DNA of 64,000 nt. Source: Odontesthes bonariensis. Taxonomy: Eukaryota; Chordata; Actinopteri; Atheriniformes; Atherinopsidae. This document shows positions 1-26,347 of this stretch, piece by piece. The translations under genes were made by a program, and so were the position numbers. Numbering within the stretch: position 1 is the first letter of the stretch; each line of letters begins with the position of its first letter. Where the stretch lies: assembly GCF_027942865.1 (NCBI RefSeq), contig NC_134526.1, forward strand, positions 12,122,284 to 12,186,283. Direction: 5' to 3'. Below the pieces are notes generated by a model, which saw only the letters and a list, made by a program, of their open reading frames with translations, searched no databases and was not told where the DNA came from.

Positions 1-479
1 TTAATTCCACTGACAAATCTACTAAGCGTGTTGTCAATATCACACGTTTTTGTAGGTGATTGGGCCTTAAGGTGAATTCAATGGGCTGCATGATGAGCGC
101 TTTAAATTGCCGACTTTGACAACGACAACTCCACAACAAGCAACGCAAAAAGCACAGCACCCTGAGTCCTAAATATGATAAGAGTCACCTCAATCTAAGG
201 GATTCCCATGTTGATCAGTTAATTGACCCGTAATTCAAACGACTTGTACACGCGCTTGTTTCCACCTCGATCACGACGCGTGAGCGCTTCTTCCGATTGC
301 TGCCTTCCGTATGGGCGACCGCAGAAGATATGATAAAATGACAACTTACTCTTAGTACAACCAGCTCACTTGACTTCCAGCAGTAACAATCCGGTTTCAG
401 AGATTCTTCCACGGCCAGCAAATTTCTGATTTGTCACATCATCTTGCCTGCGGCGCAGCAATAAACGCGCTCCTTTTCC

Positions 480-850
480 ACCCCGCAGATGTTTTCAAGC
501 CAATCCCGGTGCAGTAGTATTTAATCGGGTCACTCTTGATTACAGCAGCAGCTGAGAGAGAAAAGGGTGATGTTGCCGAAATGTGGCTGCTGTTCAGTCC
601 GGTGCTTCACTGTTACGGATAGAGCATTCCCACACTGCTCCATAAAGCGACCGGGTAAGTTCCCTTCAGCCGGTTGTAGCCTAATTCAGTTTGGTGGAGA
701 GTCCGCCCCGCCCTGGACTGGAGACGGTCTGTTGGGAAGGCAAAGCCGTCAAGATCGCTAACCAATCGGTGTGTACGCAGGGAGGCGCTGCTTCTCCCGT
801 TTAACTGGGGGTGACTAAGCGATCCTCAGACAGTGTGGGTCCAAGGAATA
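480..850. promoter_or_regulatory. GC-richer promoter-like patch with possible non-coding exon
   Basis: Compared with its AT-rich surroundings this stretch is richer in G, C and CpG. On the plus strand a polypyrimidine-poor acceptor (ttgattacag, ending near 544) is followed by about 110 bases and a consensus donor (gggtaagt, near 654-660), so a non-coding exon is possible. No protein is encoded. It may be the promoter or 5' exon of a neighbour outside the window. This is inference from composition and splice-like sites only. Confidence 0.25.
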
Positions 851-1513
851 AAACCTTAACCCTCCCCTTCTATATTCACTGCCACACTGAACCTTGAATT
901 TTTTTTCTGTGGGGCTCTATGTTTGGCTGCATGTTTAAATGATAATCCAGCTCAGTTAGGTACACTCTGTCTCGGAGCTGAATAAACTGTGAATAACTGG
1001 ACTGGAGTTGTGTTGAAACACACTGGTTGTCAAATTATTCAAGATAAAGATGTGTCAACCAGGTTAACACTGTTTGAGATATCTCTTCCACCTGCCAACT
1101 TACCAGGCCATGAATCTCTGATATGGATACGTTACTGAAAACGAACACAGTCCAACCAATGTCACATTACTAGCAGACATCAAAATATAGGTTGCAAGGA
1201 TGTGGCATGATAATGCAGAAAAAAAATAACATTTTGTACAGAGGGTGGTGTCTTTCCATAGAGAATTCAACATTAGAATTTGTTTTATCAAGCTTGAATC
1301 TTAAGTAGTGATGTTTTAGGTCTGAATGTTTTCTAATGTGTCAAAAGTGTGTTTTCCCCACATTTCATGACGAGGAAATGACAAATGAGACATCTTAATC
1401 TTGGAATTTTGACTTGGTGGACAAACTTAATTGATATGGGCATACGCAAAACAGTAGAGCGTTTCATCTTGGGGATTTGACAGTCCTACTCTTTCATTCA
1501 ACATGTCTTTAAC

Positions 1514-1573
1514 AAGTTTATTTGGAGATATTATTTCCTAAAATGATAGGAAAAAATATCTCCAAATAAACTT
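1514..1573. repeat. Inverted repeat (hairpin), 19-bp perfect arms
   Basis: The arms at 1514-1532 and 1555-1573 are perfect reverse complements, and further pairing inside (ttccta with taggaa) would extend the stem to about 25 bp with a small loop. No target-site duplication or transposon end could be seen. It could be a small palindromic element or simply a DNA hairpin. Confidence 0.6.
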
Positions 1574-4014
1574 CTCCTAAAATCTTTCAAGTTTCTCATC
1601 AGTAATAACTGCTTATAATCCCAAAAGTCTGAAAATTATATTTCTTTATACCTACAAGTGTTTAAAGATTAAATGACTAAGTGCAAACAGGTTAATAGAC
1701 TATGACACAATTTTTTTCACTTTTGGCCTCTTTTTGCACAAACCATGCAATGTTGCCACATGACACAATAATGATCATCACATCACATGCCTGTGAATCC
1801 TGTGCTTTCAGCCTGTTGTAGTAAAATTGTGTAATCCTGCATTGTTACGGATCAAATGAAAAAAAAAACGATTGAGCATCCACAAGCTGCACATTACATC
1901 AGGGTCACATGAGCCTGGATTCTGGGTCTGCTGATATTATAGCTGACTGAAGCCTGAACTGAACCTGAGCGCTCTCTGTGCACATGTGTAATGTCACAAA
2001 TCTATCTTTTCCAAATCTAATTAGCAATGTGTTAATGATACATAACATAAGATGGACACAGAAGCAAGAAAAAAATGGATGTAAATGTGCAGATTTGAAA
2101 AGAAACTGCAATGCATTTTCAAAATCGAAATCACTTTCCTCTTACTGCGAATGTGGAGATTTGATTTGAGAGAAAAAGGCTCCTCTACAGCAACGGGTAA
2201 CACACCCTGTAGCTCCATTTAATGAAAAGACCATTACAATGCATTCCATCAGTGAAAGCTCAGATCCACCTGGGAATATTCTTCAAGAGTGAGATGGATG
2301 TTAGGAAGCAGAGAGGTTCTGAGGTGCTGACAAGGGGCACCAAGCATAGGGTTTTCTTCAGATGACATTTCAAAGGGCTTATGGTCCTGGAAAACTCTCT
2401 CTTTCATAGTTGCTTGATCTATTGCTTTATTAAGAAACCGGTCACAAAATGTGCCTTCTATTAATAAAACAAAGGTGGACATATTTTGGTGCCAAGACTG
2501 GCTGACTACTCATATTTCATAGGACTCGCCACAGATTTACTGGGAAAAAGCAAAAACAATTTCTTATGTGGTGGAAGACTTAGTTAAAAAATTTACTGGT
2601 TAAAAAAAAAAGGTTCATTTTGTATTTCACAAGAGCCCATGTGTTTAGCCAATGATACTAAGATTTATTGAACATTCGCTCTCCACAACTTGAATGGGAG
2701 TGTTGTTAAATATTCACTTGCGTGACACTAGTGCTTATGAAATCAGCATTCTTTCAGGCATAGCACATTTGTTATACAGGAAATATAACTATGTGGTTTT
2801 TAGATTTTGTATCTGCACAGCTCTCCACCCAAAAGAGAAATCTGCTTCAGGAATCATTCGACTTTTATTTATACATTTTTTTTATTTTTTATATATTTTT
2901 TTTTACAATAACTCCATGAGGACTGAATTTCACATGTGATGTAAAGCCAAACAGACACCAAGCAGTTAGGTGTCACAGCTGCCACATGTACTTCTGGATT
3001 AAAAAAGAAAAAATGAACAACAGCTCAGCTTTCCTATCCATCTTACACACACGAGTATCGTTCAGCAAGCACGAGCCACACTTCAAATCAATTTCATTCA
3101 AAAACATTCACCTAAATTGAGCAAGAGGTAATATTTCCATCTCTAGAATGAATTTACCAGGCTTCATCAATTCTTTTACATGTTCTAAAATCTGTACGGA
3201 TGGTTCTTTGACCTACTGGGAGTCTCTGATTGATATACCATGAAGTCACAGTAATTAATGGTGAAGTTTCCCGTGAGACCGAGGAGGGCTGAAGCTGGGT
3301 CAAAGGCAGCATTACGGAAGCCACACCAGACCTGCAGGAGCACTCAAGGCCCCCTGAAGGCTCATCAGTCAGACGTAGATAAAAGGTTTGAGTGCAAGAA
3401 TAATGTTTAACCGAGAGGACAGTGTCAAATGGTCCATGAACTGCTTCCCCCTTTGCTCAGAGAGACAGAGGGAAGACAATTATTTCTGGGTTAAGTTTTT
3501 TTTACTCACACATAGGTGACATGGTTTACCACAAAGAAGCCAAATTCTGTTAACCACCATCAAACTTTTCAAAGATGCATGATTTTGAGTCTACTTATAT
3601 TTCTCCTACAAAATTTTCAGCCTCCTCAGTTATCATCAGTTGCACCTCCCAACTCTGAACACTAACACATTTTAAGTGAATGAGGGTGGACTTCAAATGT
3701 TGTTTGCTACCAGCACTGATCAAACTGTATCAAAACAAAAATGTTAGTTTTTATTTGGTGAGTTTATGTTCTCTGCATGTAACCTACTACTTAAATATAG
3801 TTCAGCAGTAGGAGTCTCATAAAGAAATCAAGCATGGTCGAAAGGCTTTGACTGTGCGGTAAGGGTGTTTAGATACTGTGATCAAATATGAGACAGTGAA
3901 CCTTTCTGCCCTGCCTGCCCCACAGGTGTTGTCCCTGAGAGCTAAATGTGTGAACTGATACGGGAAAACTGTTATCAGAAAAGGCTGAGAAAGGTCAGAG
4001 AAGTGGAGTTTTTA

Positions 4015-4090
4015 GTAAAGTAAGTAAAATTAATTTATATAGCACCTCTCATATAACAGTCACAAAGTGCTTCACAATGAATACCAAAAC
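4015..4090 (-). mobile_element. L2-type LINE or related SINE 3' tail fragment, minus strand
   Basis: The block reading atttatatagcacc ... cacaaagtgctt is the reverse complement of the conserved 3' end of fish L2-like LINEs (compare the plus-strand end of the LINE at 57.7 kb, which has aaagcacttt ... gcgctatacaaat). The repeated agtaa units at its left edge would be the short tandem tail. No body of the element remains. Confidence 0.5.
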
Positions 4091-7000
4091 ATGAAAATAA
4101 AAACCAAACATTATTAGACATATTAATGTAGAGTACCGATTCATCAATCTATCCGGGGCCACAATGCCTCGGATATGCTGTATCAAATCAAATTATTTAC
4201 CTGTGATAAGATTATGATTATTTAGTGTGCTTGATGGCTTTAAACTGAACTCAACCTGATTGTCCACCTGAATAATGTATCTCTAATTTTATTAGATGCA
4301 CAAAAAAAGGCTTTTATCATCTCAAGATAAATACAGTAATGTGCCCACAGATATGGCCCACAACTAATGCATTTCAGTGGTTGTGCTAATAACTGTAGGC
4401 ATTAGGACAAAGACAAACCAGTTTCTTCATAAGGATGTCTTTGTTGTGCATGTGTGCAAACTGGGTCACAAATGAAGTAATACGCCCATCTGCCAATGAG
4501 AGCTCAGTCACCTGTGCAGCACACACTATACCTCTGCGACAAACAAGGAGAGACAGTCATACATCTTTGATTAGCATCAATTATTAATCCCAACACATGT
4601 TAATGGCTACCAGGTTCCATGATTCATAGTCTTGGTAAGAGAGATTCCTCAACAACAATTTGTATGTGGGTTACAAACGTAAAGCTGACATAAAGTGAGC
4701 AGCATCGCAAACGCCAGTGATTTGCTCTTTTGTTTTCTTTTATTATTCTTACATGTGAATTATGAAAAAAGAAATAGATATTTGTTTTAGGCAGATTCAA
4801 AAAAATGGTTCATTCTTGTGATTTTCATCATGATGAAAAGGTCTCTAAGGTCTGAAATTTATTGTGCAACAAATTCAGAAACACCTAAACATGTTAGGAT
4901 TATTGATACTAAAATGTCTTGTCCTAAAATGAATTCCTTGCTATCGTGTAAACAACCCAAATTTAAGGACACACTGAGTTAAGGGGTTACTTTAGCAACT
5001 CAAAGGCTTTGGTGCATTGCTGCTAATAGTCTGTCATGTTTATTTACACCAACTAACATCATGTCTTTTTTAAATCATGCCTGTCATATTAAAGCATTGT
5101 AACTATAAGTCTGTCAGAGTAATAAGAGCAGTCCTTCACTTAAAGCTGAAACACTGCCAATGCATAATTTCATTTGCTTGTAAAGTATGTGATAGTTTAT
5201 CTGTTTACTGTTGTCACAGATGCAGGATTATATTACTGAGAATTATATTTGGACAGAGAAAAACATTCAAAATATCATAAACAAACCAATGTTCAAGACT
5301 AAAGTTACCTTGTTTCATTTAATTTAAAGTTGCAATTTACTCAGGGAAACCTTTTTGATGTTTTAATATAATTAGTGTGACTTCTGCAGGGATGGTATTT
5401 GAGCTACTTATTCTATTTCAGTCCAGTGTTTCATGTCATTAACCAAAGATAGCAGCATACCCAACATAAACTTAAGCTAACTGTGACCTCAGTCAAAAAC
5501 AAATACAAGAAGCTACTTCCTAACTAACCCTGCATAACAACATCATATAAAACCCAGCAGATAAATCCATATTCGTTATAGTTCACTCTGACTCATAGTT
5601 TAGTCATATATTTCTGGTCGGGCAGCATTCTGCTCGTCCATCTGCACAAACAGATGACTGTCTGGTGTTTCTGCTCAGCATCACAACCAGTCAGATGCCT
5701 GCTGGAGATGAAAGCGATCTCAAAGCCAGAATGTGTCTGCTAAGATTATCAATGGCAGCAACGATGAAAGTGACATGGCCAAAACTTCACAGCTCCTGCT
5801 CACAGCCAGTGGAAACACAGGTTTCGCAGACAATGGCCTTCACTAGTCCACCGGCCGTGACAAAGTCAACAATTCATGCCAAAAGACTTCTGCTGAACAT
5901 TAACAGCAGATTTTAGTCTGGAACCTATCCTCAATGAATCTGTGCAGGTCTTTTGGGTATCAATCACTGAATTGTTTTTTCACATTTTTCAGTCAATAAG
6001 AAGTGTATTCTGATACTGCAGAATGATGTTATTATCAGGTTTTAATTTGTTAAATAAATTAGCAAATAATGAAAGCTTTTACTATGGAAATCACAACAAA
6101 AATGGATGTACATACTTTTCAATCAAGTGGTGTGTGCTGTTCATCCAGTTCTGTAGTGCCACACAGAAAATCTGACTATTCAAGGGAGAGAGGACTGTGT
6201 TTTGCTATTTGAAAATCTTTATTTTCTTATAATGACTGGTGTAAATAATCCTTTTTTTTTTTTTCAAATGTAATGAAAATGTGGTAATCTTTTATTGGAC
6301 ATAAAGTATTGAGTATACAATACATATACTAAATTGTTGCCTCTAACATGACATAGAAGTATAAGTGCAACAGTCCAATATATTTCTTATAACAATGCAC
6401 ACTGAAAACGTTGGAGCTGCCATCTAAAGGAGTAGACATGCAGACCAGAAAACTAATTTTGGCATAATGCTTCTGTCACATAAGGTTATTGCATAGGGAC
6501 TAAAATAGAAGCAGCAGCAAAGCATCAACTGAGCAGCGGAGTGCAAGAGAAGTATTCCTTTTCATAACACAGGGATCTGCTGCAATACACTACCAACTTT
6601 AAGCCCAGGAGGCAGAGGAAGATCATAACCATAGGGAGGCCCGAGAAGGAACAGCCAGGGAAAATATCCTTGAATATAGAGAATGATAAATGATTAGTTT
6701 GCAGACTAAGATTCCTCTCTTAGTGAAAGAAAAAAAGCTCTCACTACAATAAGCTGGGAAGGAGAGGAGGGTCATCTCAGTGAACACAACCTAAAGAAGC
6801 TATTTAGAAACAGAGTTCACATCAAGTCCGTCAGAGCTTCGCCTACAGCAGCAAAATGCTTTTTCTACCATTTGCAATAATTCAATGGTGTCCAGCTGCA
6901 TCTGTGACTAAATACAAAGAAACATTTAGAGGAGATGCTCATGTTGTTGACACAGAAATATATCCAGATTTGTGATCTCTACAATCAACAAGCTCCCTCC

Positions 7001-7639
7001 TAAAGAGCAACACTGTACACCAGAACTTTATTCACGAATCTGAAATTTGTGGTAGGCTACTGCTATGTCACACGCAATTTGTCTCCAAAAGAGCCACTTG
7101 GAGGCACAGTGCCTGAGGCCAAACTGGCGCCATCCACTTCCTGGGCACAGGCAGTCCAGAGCGGCCGAGCACTCTATTTATAACCTAGCATTATCCAAAT
7201 GAGGCTGAAAAGATAAGACAGCAGCAAGAAAAGGCCACAGGTTGCAAAGTAGTTCTTGTGCACAGAAAGAGGAAAACTCCAAATAGCAACGGTGTGTTGG
7301 ATTTTTTTTCTTTCATTTTTGAAAACACAGACACACAAACAAAAGAGTATCCTTCATAGCAGAAAGATAATCAAGAAACATAAAATTTGCTTCTAAATGG
7401 TAACAATGAACGGTGAAACAGTGATTTCATACCCATTCGTCTAAAATAGTGAGTGGTCCCTTTAAGAACTACAAAGCAATCATCTACTTCCTGTATGCCA
7501 GCGACTCTCAAAATACTCGAATAAATGTTCTAAGGAAATGTTTTAAAATGCGTTAAGGTATTGTTAAGTTTATAAAGACGCGACCACCCTGTTGTGGAAG
7601 AATTTAACGTTTGAGCTCAACGTTATTTACGATAAGGTT

Positions 7640-9908
7640 ATGGCAGGACGAAAGAGAAAGATGCTAGCATTAGCAGCAGCTCTAGCACCTGAGCAGTCAA
7701 CGTCGCCGAGGAACCATAGCAACCAAACAGAACTGAACTGTTCATGTACCAAGCAGAAAAAGCACATTAAATGTGAAAATGCTCTCAATGTCGAGACAGA
7801 ACGAAGTCATTATTTCACCAAGAATGACCTGCAGCACAGACTGGGGGAGGATTTCTTCAAGCAGCCTTGCATCAGTTTGGCTAAAGCTTTCCTGGGCAAG
7901 GTAATATTGTCATCTCGCCCTTAATATTACATCATTTTAGTTTAATAAGAAATAATGTGTAAAAACTGACTGTTTATGGCAAGTTAGTCTAAAGATAGAT
8001 TTAAGAAATATTACTTCTAACAAAAGACACCATATGCAACCATTCCAATGCAGCCAAGCTTCCTACGTACATATATCATACGTGCAATTGTGATTTTTGC
8101 AGCAAACTATGCTGCTTTTGGAAACGTATCGTGCCTATAAAGGGACACATGTGGCCCCATCTGGTGCACTGTGCTCACTCAGTGGCTGCACATGCACACA
8201 TGAATAAACCGCGAGTTCATGGTGCGAAACAAATGTGGTCTGGTTACAACTGTAAATGTGTTTTACTCTAAACAAAGAAAAAAGATGGACACACCCTTTG
8301 GTTTCAATTGGCATCACACACTGCTCAACAAACAGTTATGGTGAGGGTAGTTTTGTGTGTGTGGGTGTGAAGACTAGTAAAAACCAAAGCACTTCCAGGC
8401 ACGTGAGGCGGTGGCCCAGAACTTGCATGTTTAAATGCATTACTTAAATTATATAGACCAATATAGTTGGGTTTTGAATGGTAAATTGAGGCAAACCACT
8501 TTGTTTTCCTGTACAGGGGAATTCTGACCCCCCCTGTGATTCCACCCATGGAAACATAGTATGCTTTTGTAGCAAGTAGCCGTCTGTTAAAAACAAATCA
8601 ATGTAATGTATTGACCAGTGGGGCTGCTTCATTGTACCACTAAACAGATTGGACTTTGCTGGGATTGTTTAATACTCATTGACCTTTTTTTTTTTTTTAA
8701 ATGCCTTTTTAGCTTCTGAGCTTTAATAAACTGAAAAAAAGTAAAACCTGAACTAAACATACCAAAGCCTTGCATGGACCGAATTTGGGCTTCAAGTGAG
8801 GACCAAAATACACAGCTATAAACAAATATGATGGGCTGTATTTACGATACAAGTCAAAATCTTCATTATAGGCCAAATCTTTTTCATTTCTATTTTTCTC
8901 TTCGATCATCATTGAAAAAAGTACAATTTTATTAATATGCCATCTTGATAATGAATCACGATATGAACTAAATGTGCTTTCTCGTGGTAGGTGCTGGTCC
9001 GTAGGTGTGCAGATGGTACCGAGCTACGGGGGAGAATAGTGGAAACTGAAGCCTACCTTGGAGGGGAGGACAAGGCGTCACACTCAGCAGGAGGCAAGCG
9101 TACCGAGAGGAACACAGCCATGTTTATGAAGCCAGGCACAATCTATGTGTATCCAATCTATGGTATCTACCTCTGTATGAATGTGTCCAGTGAAGGTAAA
9201 AATCATTCCACAAAAAGGTTGCTTCATTTTGTGTGAATTTAGCCACGTCTATGTATTTATCTAATATGCTAACCAATGCCTGCAAATGCAAAGTTGATGT
9301 CAGAGAGGCGTTTGAAAGCATGTGTGTGTCTGTCAAATATGAGACTTTAAAGCTATTAAGCAGTTTTATGTTTTATTATTGAGTGGCAATGAGAAAAAGG
9401 AAGGAGACGGAGTGGAGCCTTGCTGAGTGATGCATATTGTATGCTGTTTAACTCAGGGGAGGGTGCTGCTGTGCTGCTGCGCTCACTGGAGCCCCTGCAG
9501 GGCAAACCCGTCATGAGGGAGCTGAGGGCAGCCAGACGCAAAGAGGGAGCCCGCCAACTGAAGGACAAAGAGCTGTGCAATGGACCCTCAAAGCTCTGCC
9601 AGGCTTTAAATATACTTCGTTGTTTTGACCGTAAAGACTTAGCTTCTGACACAGAGGCGTGGCTGGAGAGGGATCCAGACATTGGTCCAGCAAAACCCCA
9701 GGATATAGTATCGGCACCACGCATTGGAATAGAGTCCCATGGGGAATGGGCCAAGAAGCCATGGAGGTTTTATCTTCGTGGTCACCCATGTGTTAGTGTT
9801 GTGAATAAAGAGGCAGAAAGACAATCTCTGTCTGGAAATGTAATAAACAATTTAGATCCCTCAGATGTGCCGTTTGAGGCAGAACAGCAAAATGTCAAAA
9901 GGCCTTAA
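7640..9908 (+). CDS. mpg: N-methylpurine (3-alkyladenine) DNA glycosylase
   Basis: Three coding exons: 7640-7900, 8991-9195 and 9457-9908, joined by GT-AG introns in consistent phase (0, then 1) to give about 305 residues, close to the human 298. The nuclear enzyme starts base excision repair by removing alkylated purines, hypoxanthine and ethenoadenine. Exon 2 carries the family core: RIVETEAYLGGEDKASH with the catalytic Glu, then the MFMKPGTIYVY segment and the hydrophobic IYGIYLCMNVSS strand; exon 3 opens with EGAAVLLRSLEPLQG and contains the PRIGIE motif. The N-terminal half of exon 1 is basic and poorly conserved, as usual. The first true ATG in frame is at 7640; an in-frame TTG further up is not a start. 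Polyadenylation signals AATAAA lie at 9972-9977 and 10097-10102. The gene is convergent with nprl3, as in other vertebrates. Confidence 0.96.
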
Positions 9909-10096
9909 CAGGAATATTCCTGAAACTACTCTGCCATCTGTTCCCATTTTTAACATCAACCATTTAGACAGAATAAAACCCTTTTCTATTTGCATTGTCA
10001 AGACAAACCAGGTCTTACACTTGAGAAATTAATGCTTAAAGTTACTCCTATTATATTTTCATAATATTTTCAGTTTTGAGAAGCTAAGATGATGGA

Positions 10097-10102
10097 ATAA
10101 AC
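10097..10102 (+). terminator. mpg polyadenylation signal AATAAA (distal)
   Basis: AATAAA about 190 bases after the mpg stop codon; a second copy sits at 9972-9977. Either could define the mpg 3' end. Confidence 0.6.
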
Positions 10103-10578
10103 GTTTTTACTCATTTTGTCTGCTAATTTTGAAACATTTCACATTTAATGAACATTAGTTGATGCTAATTCTTACAGTAAAGTTCCGGTTTTCAGTGACA
10201 GTAAAAGAAAAGTCGTACTTGTAATCATTCAGTAGTCTTTCCTCAGCTTCATCTGTGTTTTCCAATAAACATTTAAATTCCCCTCTCAGTGATTTCACAG
10301 ATGTTTGGAGCGCTCCGTTTCCCTCAGAGCAAACAGCCTGTCAGATGTTTAGACTCTTCCCTTTCTTGCAGTCTCTCTCTTACCACCTTTGGGATTCCGA
10401 AGAAGAGGTAGCTGGAGGTCTGGAATGATCATTACTCATTATGCCCCTCTGAAGCAGACACAGATGATCCAACAGATGTGGGATGGGGAGATTATGTTGA
10501 ACCCCAACAACAACCCGTGCACTAATCCTTCCAGTATTCACAGTGAACCCCTTAAGGCATATGATATGTACAAAATAA

Positions 10579-10584
10579 TTTAAT
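10579..10584 (-). terminator. Candidate nprl3 polyadenylation signal ATTAAA
   Basis: On the minus strand ATTAAA lies about 185 bases after the nprl3 stop. No AATAAA was seen on that strand between the stop and the mpg 3' end, so this common variant is the best candidate. Confidence 0.4.
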
Positions 10585-10768
10585 CATGTAAACAAACCTT
10601 TGGCTCAAATAGAAAATACTTTCTACAGTTTGTAAATCTCCACACATTAATACAATCTGCCCGCTTCTTGTTGAAGAACATCTTTGAGCAAGAGCACTTA
10701 GCTGTGAGCACCTGTTCTTAAACTGACACATTTTCCAGTTGGGAAGTGTTGAAGGCATTTCTGTGCCT

Positions 10769-24881
<14,113 letters not shown>

Positions 24882-25898
24882 GGATTTTCGGTCATCTGAC
24901 AACCCGTCTGATGGGTTAAGCATCATGTTAGCATTCTAGCTAATGCTACGTTAGCTGTGCCACAATTGAGTGTGTCCACGAGCTGACAGCAACAGAATGA
25001 TAGCTTATTTCAGGCGAACCTCTATTTAAGGTGAATGTTCGCTTCTCAAAGACACTGACCCTTCACAATTTTAACGTAAATACAGTTAGTTTAACCCTGG
25101 CTATAACCGCTCATCCATCTGCCGTTGGCAATGTTATGTATCACTTGAAGAAATGTCCGGCTGGAAAAGGAAGTCGACTTTAAGTTCCCCCCATTTCACC
25201 AAGAGCAATAACGTGTAGATATACAAACCAATGCCTCACACCAAATCACCGTGTTTTCAAAGGAAATGCAAATGCAGTCTTTTTGTAAAAACTGTATAAT
25301 AATGATAATAAATTATGTAAAAACATATTAATATGTTAGTTTTTTATTATTATTATTATTTTGTGAATGTTCTTTTTTGTGTACTTTTATTCTTTTTTCT
25401 TTTTTTATCATTGATTGTTTTTCTATGGGATCTGGACCACGAGTCTTTAATAATAAATCTATCTAATATATCTTATATGAAATGCTTAAGGGATTTAAAG
25501 GCTAATGTAGTAGTCAACATGTAAAAAAAGCATTGTCTTTTTTCGCCCTCAGTGGATTTGATAGTTTTGCACCGCAACCTCCATAGTTCAAATGCTTGAG
25601 AAAGTAATATTATTGATTTTTTTAATTTATTTTTTTTAACTAACTTCAAGATAGATTTAAGAGTTAAGAGTTCTTTCCGGTCCATGTTTGGGCTGAATCA
25701 GATTTTATCCTCTGGGATAATGCTGCCATAATTTTCCCTTTTTTTCTGTCACCACTAAAACTTGGCTAAAGGGATGACACTTTTTAAGAAAAAATAAAGT
25801 CCGGAGTTCTTGTGAAAGGATGAGATTCCTCCTTTTGGTATTTTGATGCACTGTTATCGTCTATTTCAGATGACCCCTACCCTTTTTTACATCAAATC
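24882..25898. promoter_or_regulatory. nprl3 upstream region
   Basis: Directly 5' of nprl3 (minus strand), this stretch should hold its promoter and 5' untranslated sequence. A second in-frame ATG is at 24926-24924. No clear TATA box is seen upstream of the ATG; a TATA-like string at about 24850-24857 lies inside the reading frame. The remaining 25.2-25.9 kb is AT-rich with pyrimidine runs and no gene. Confidence 0.4.
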
Positions 25899-26286
25899 TG
25901 TGGGACCCATAATAATGTTGGTCATGTTGAGACATTGAAGAGAGTACACCCCCCAATATAATGCATTTAATGTTCTACTTTATTAACTGAATTTAATTCA
26001 TTTGTTCCTGAGTTTATTTTTGTAATATTTTATTTAATTCACATTAGCAGCTAGATTTGGTCAGGTACATTTGGGGTGTCTATAAATGACATTTGTACAG
26101 GCACTGTGGACAGCACAGGGGTCCAGGAGAAGAGACAGGAAGACCGTGCGTGTCGAGTGAAAAATGAAAACAGTGAGCAGTATGCTAATGTGCTTGTGTG
26201 TACGTGAAGAACGAACCCAAGTAAAAGTTTAATTTTGAACTTATGCACGCCTGGCATCCCTTTTTTTGGTGTCCAAGTGTGCAACA
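25899..26286 (+). repeat. Left (5') LTR of the Ty3/gypsy element
   Basis: 388 bp, TG...CA ends, read as identical to the right LTR at 32896-33283. Confidence 0.93.
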
Positions 26287-26347
26287 AATATTGGAGGCAC
26301 CGCTGGGATGATTAACGTCGTGCTCAGTGTGACAAACGAGGACGGAA

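Larger units (their letters stand above)
1..7639. other. Intergenic region upstream of mpg
   Basis: No coding gene could be supported here; the open frames are short and unlike known proteins. Recognisable items are a GC-richer promoter-like patch near 480-850, a hairpin at 1514-1573 and an L2-type LINE tail at about 4015-4090, all listed separately. The rest is AT-rich unique-looking DNA. In mammals rhbdf1 lies beyond mpg in the opposite direction, so its promoter could be near the left edge, but nothing here proves that. Confidence 0.6.

Noticed and set aside
7592-7639. Upstream extension of mpg to 7592
   Set aside because: The codon there is TTG, not ATG; the first ATG in frame is at 7640.
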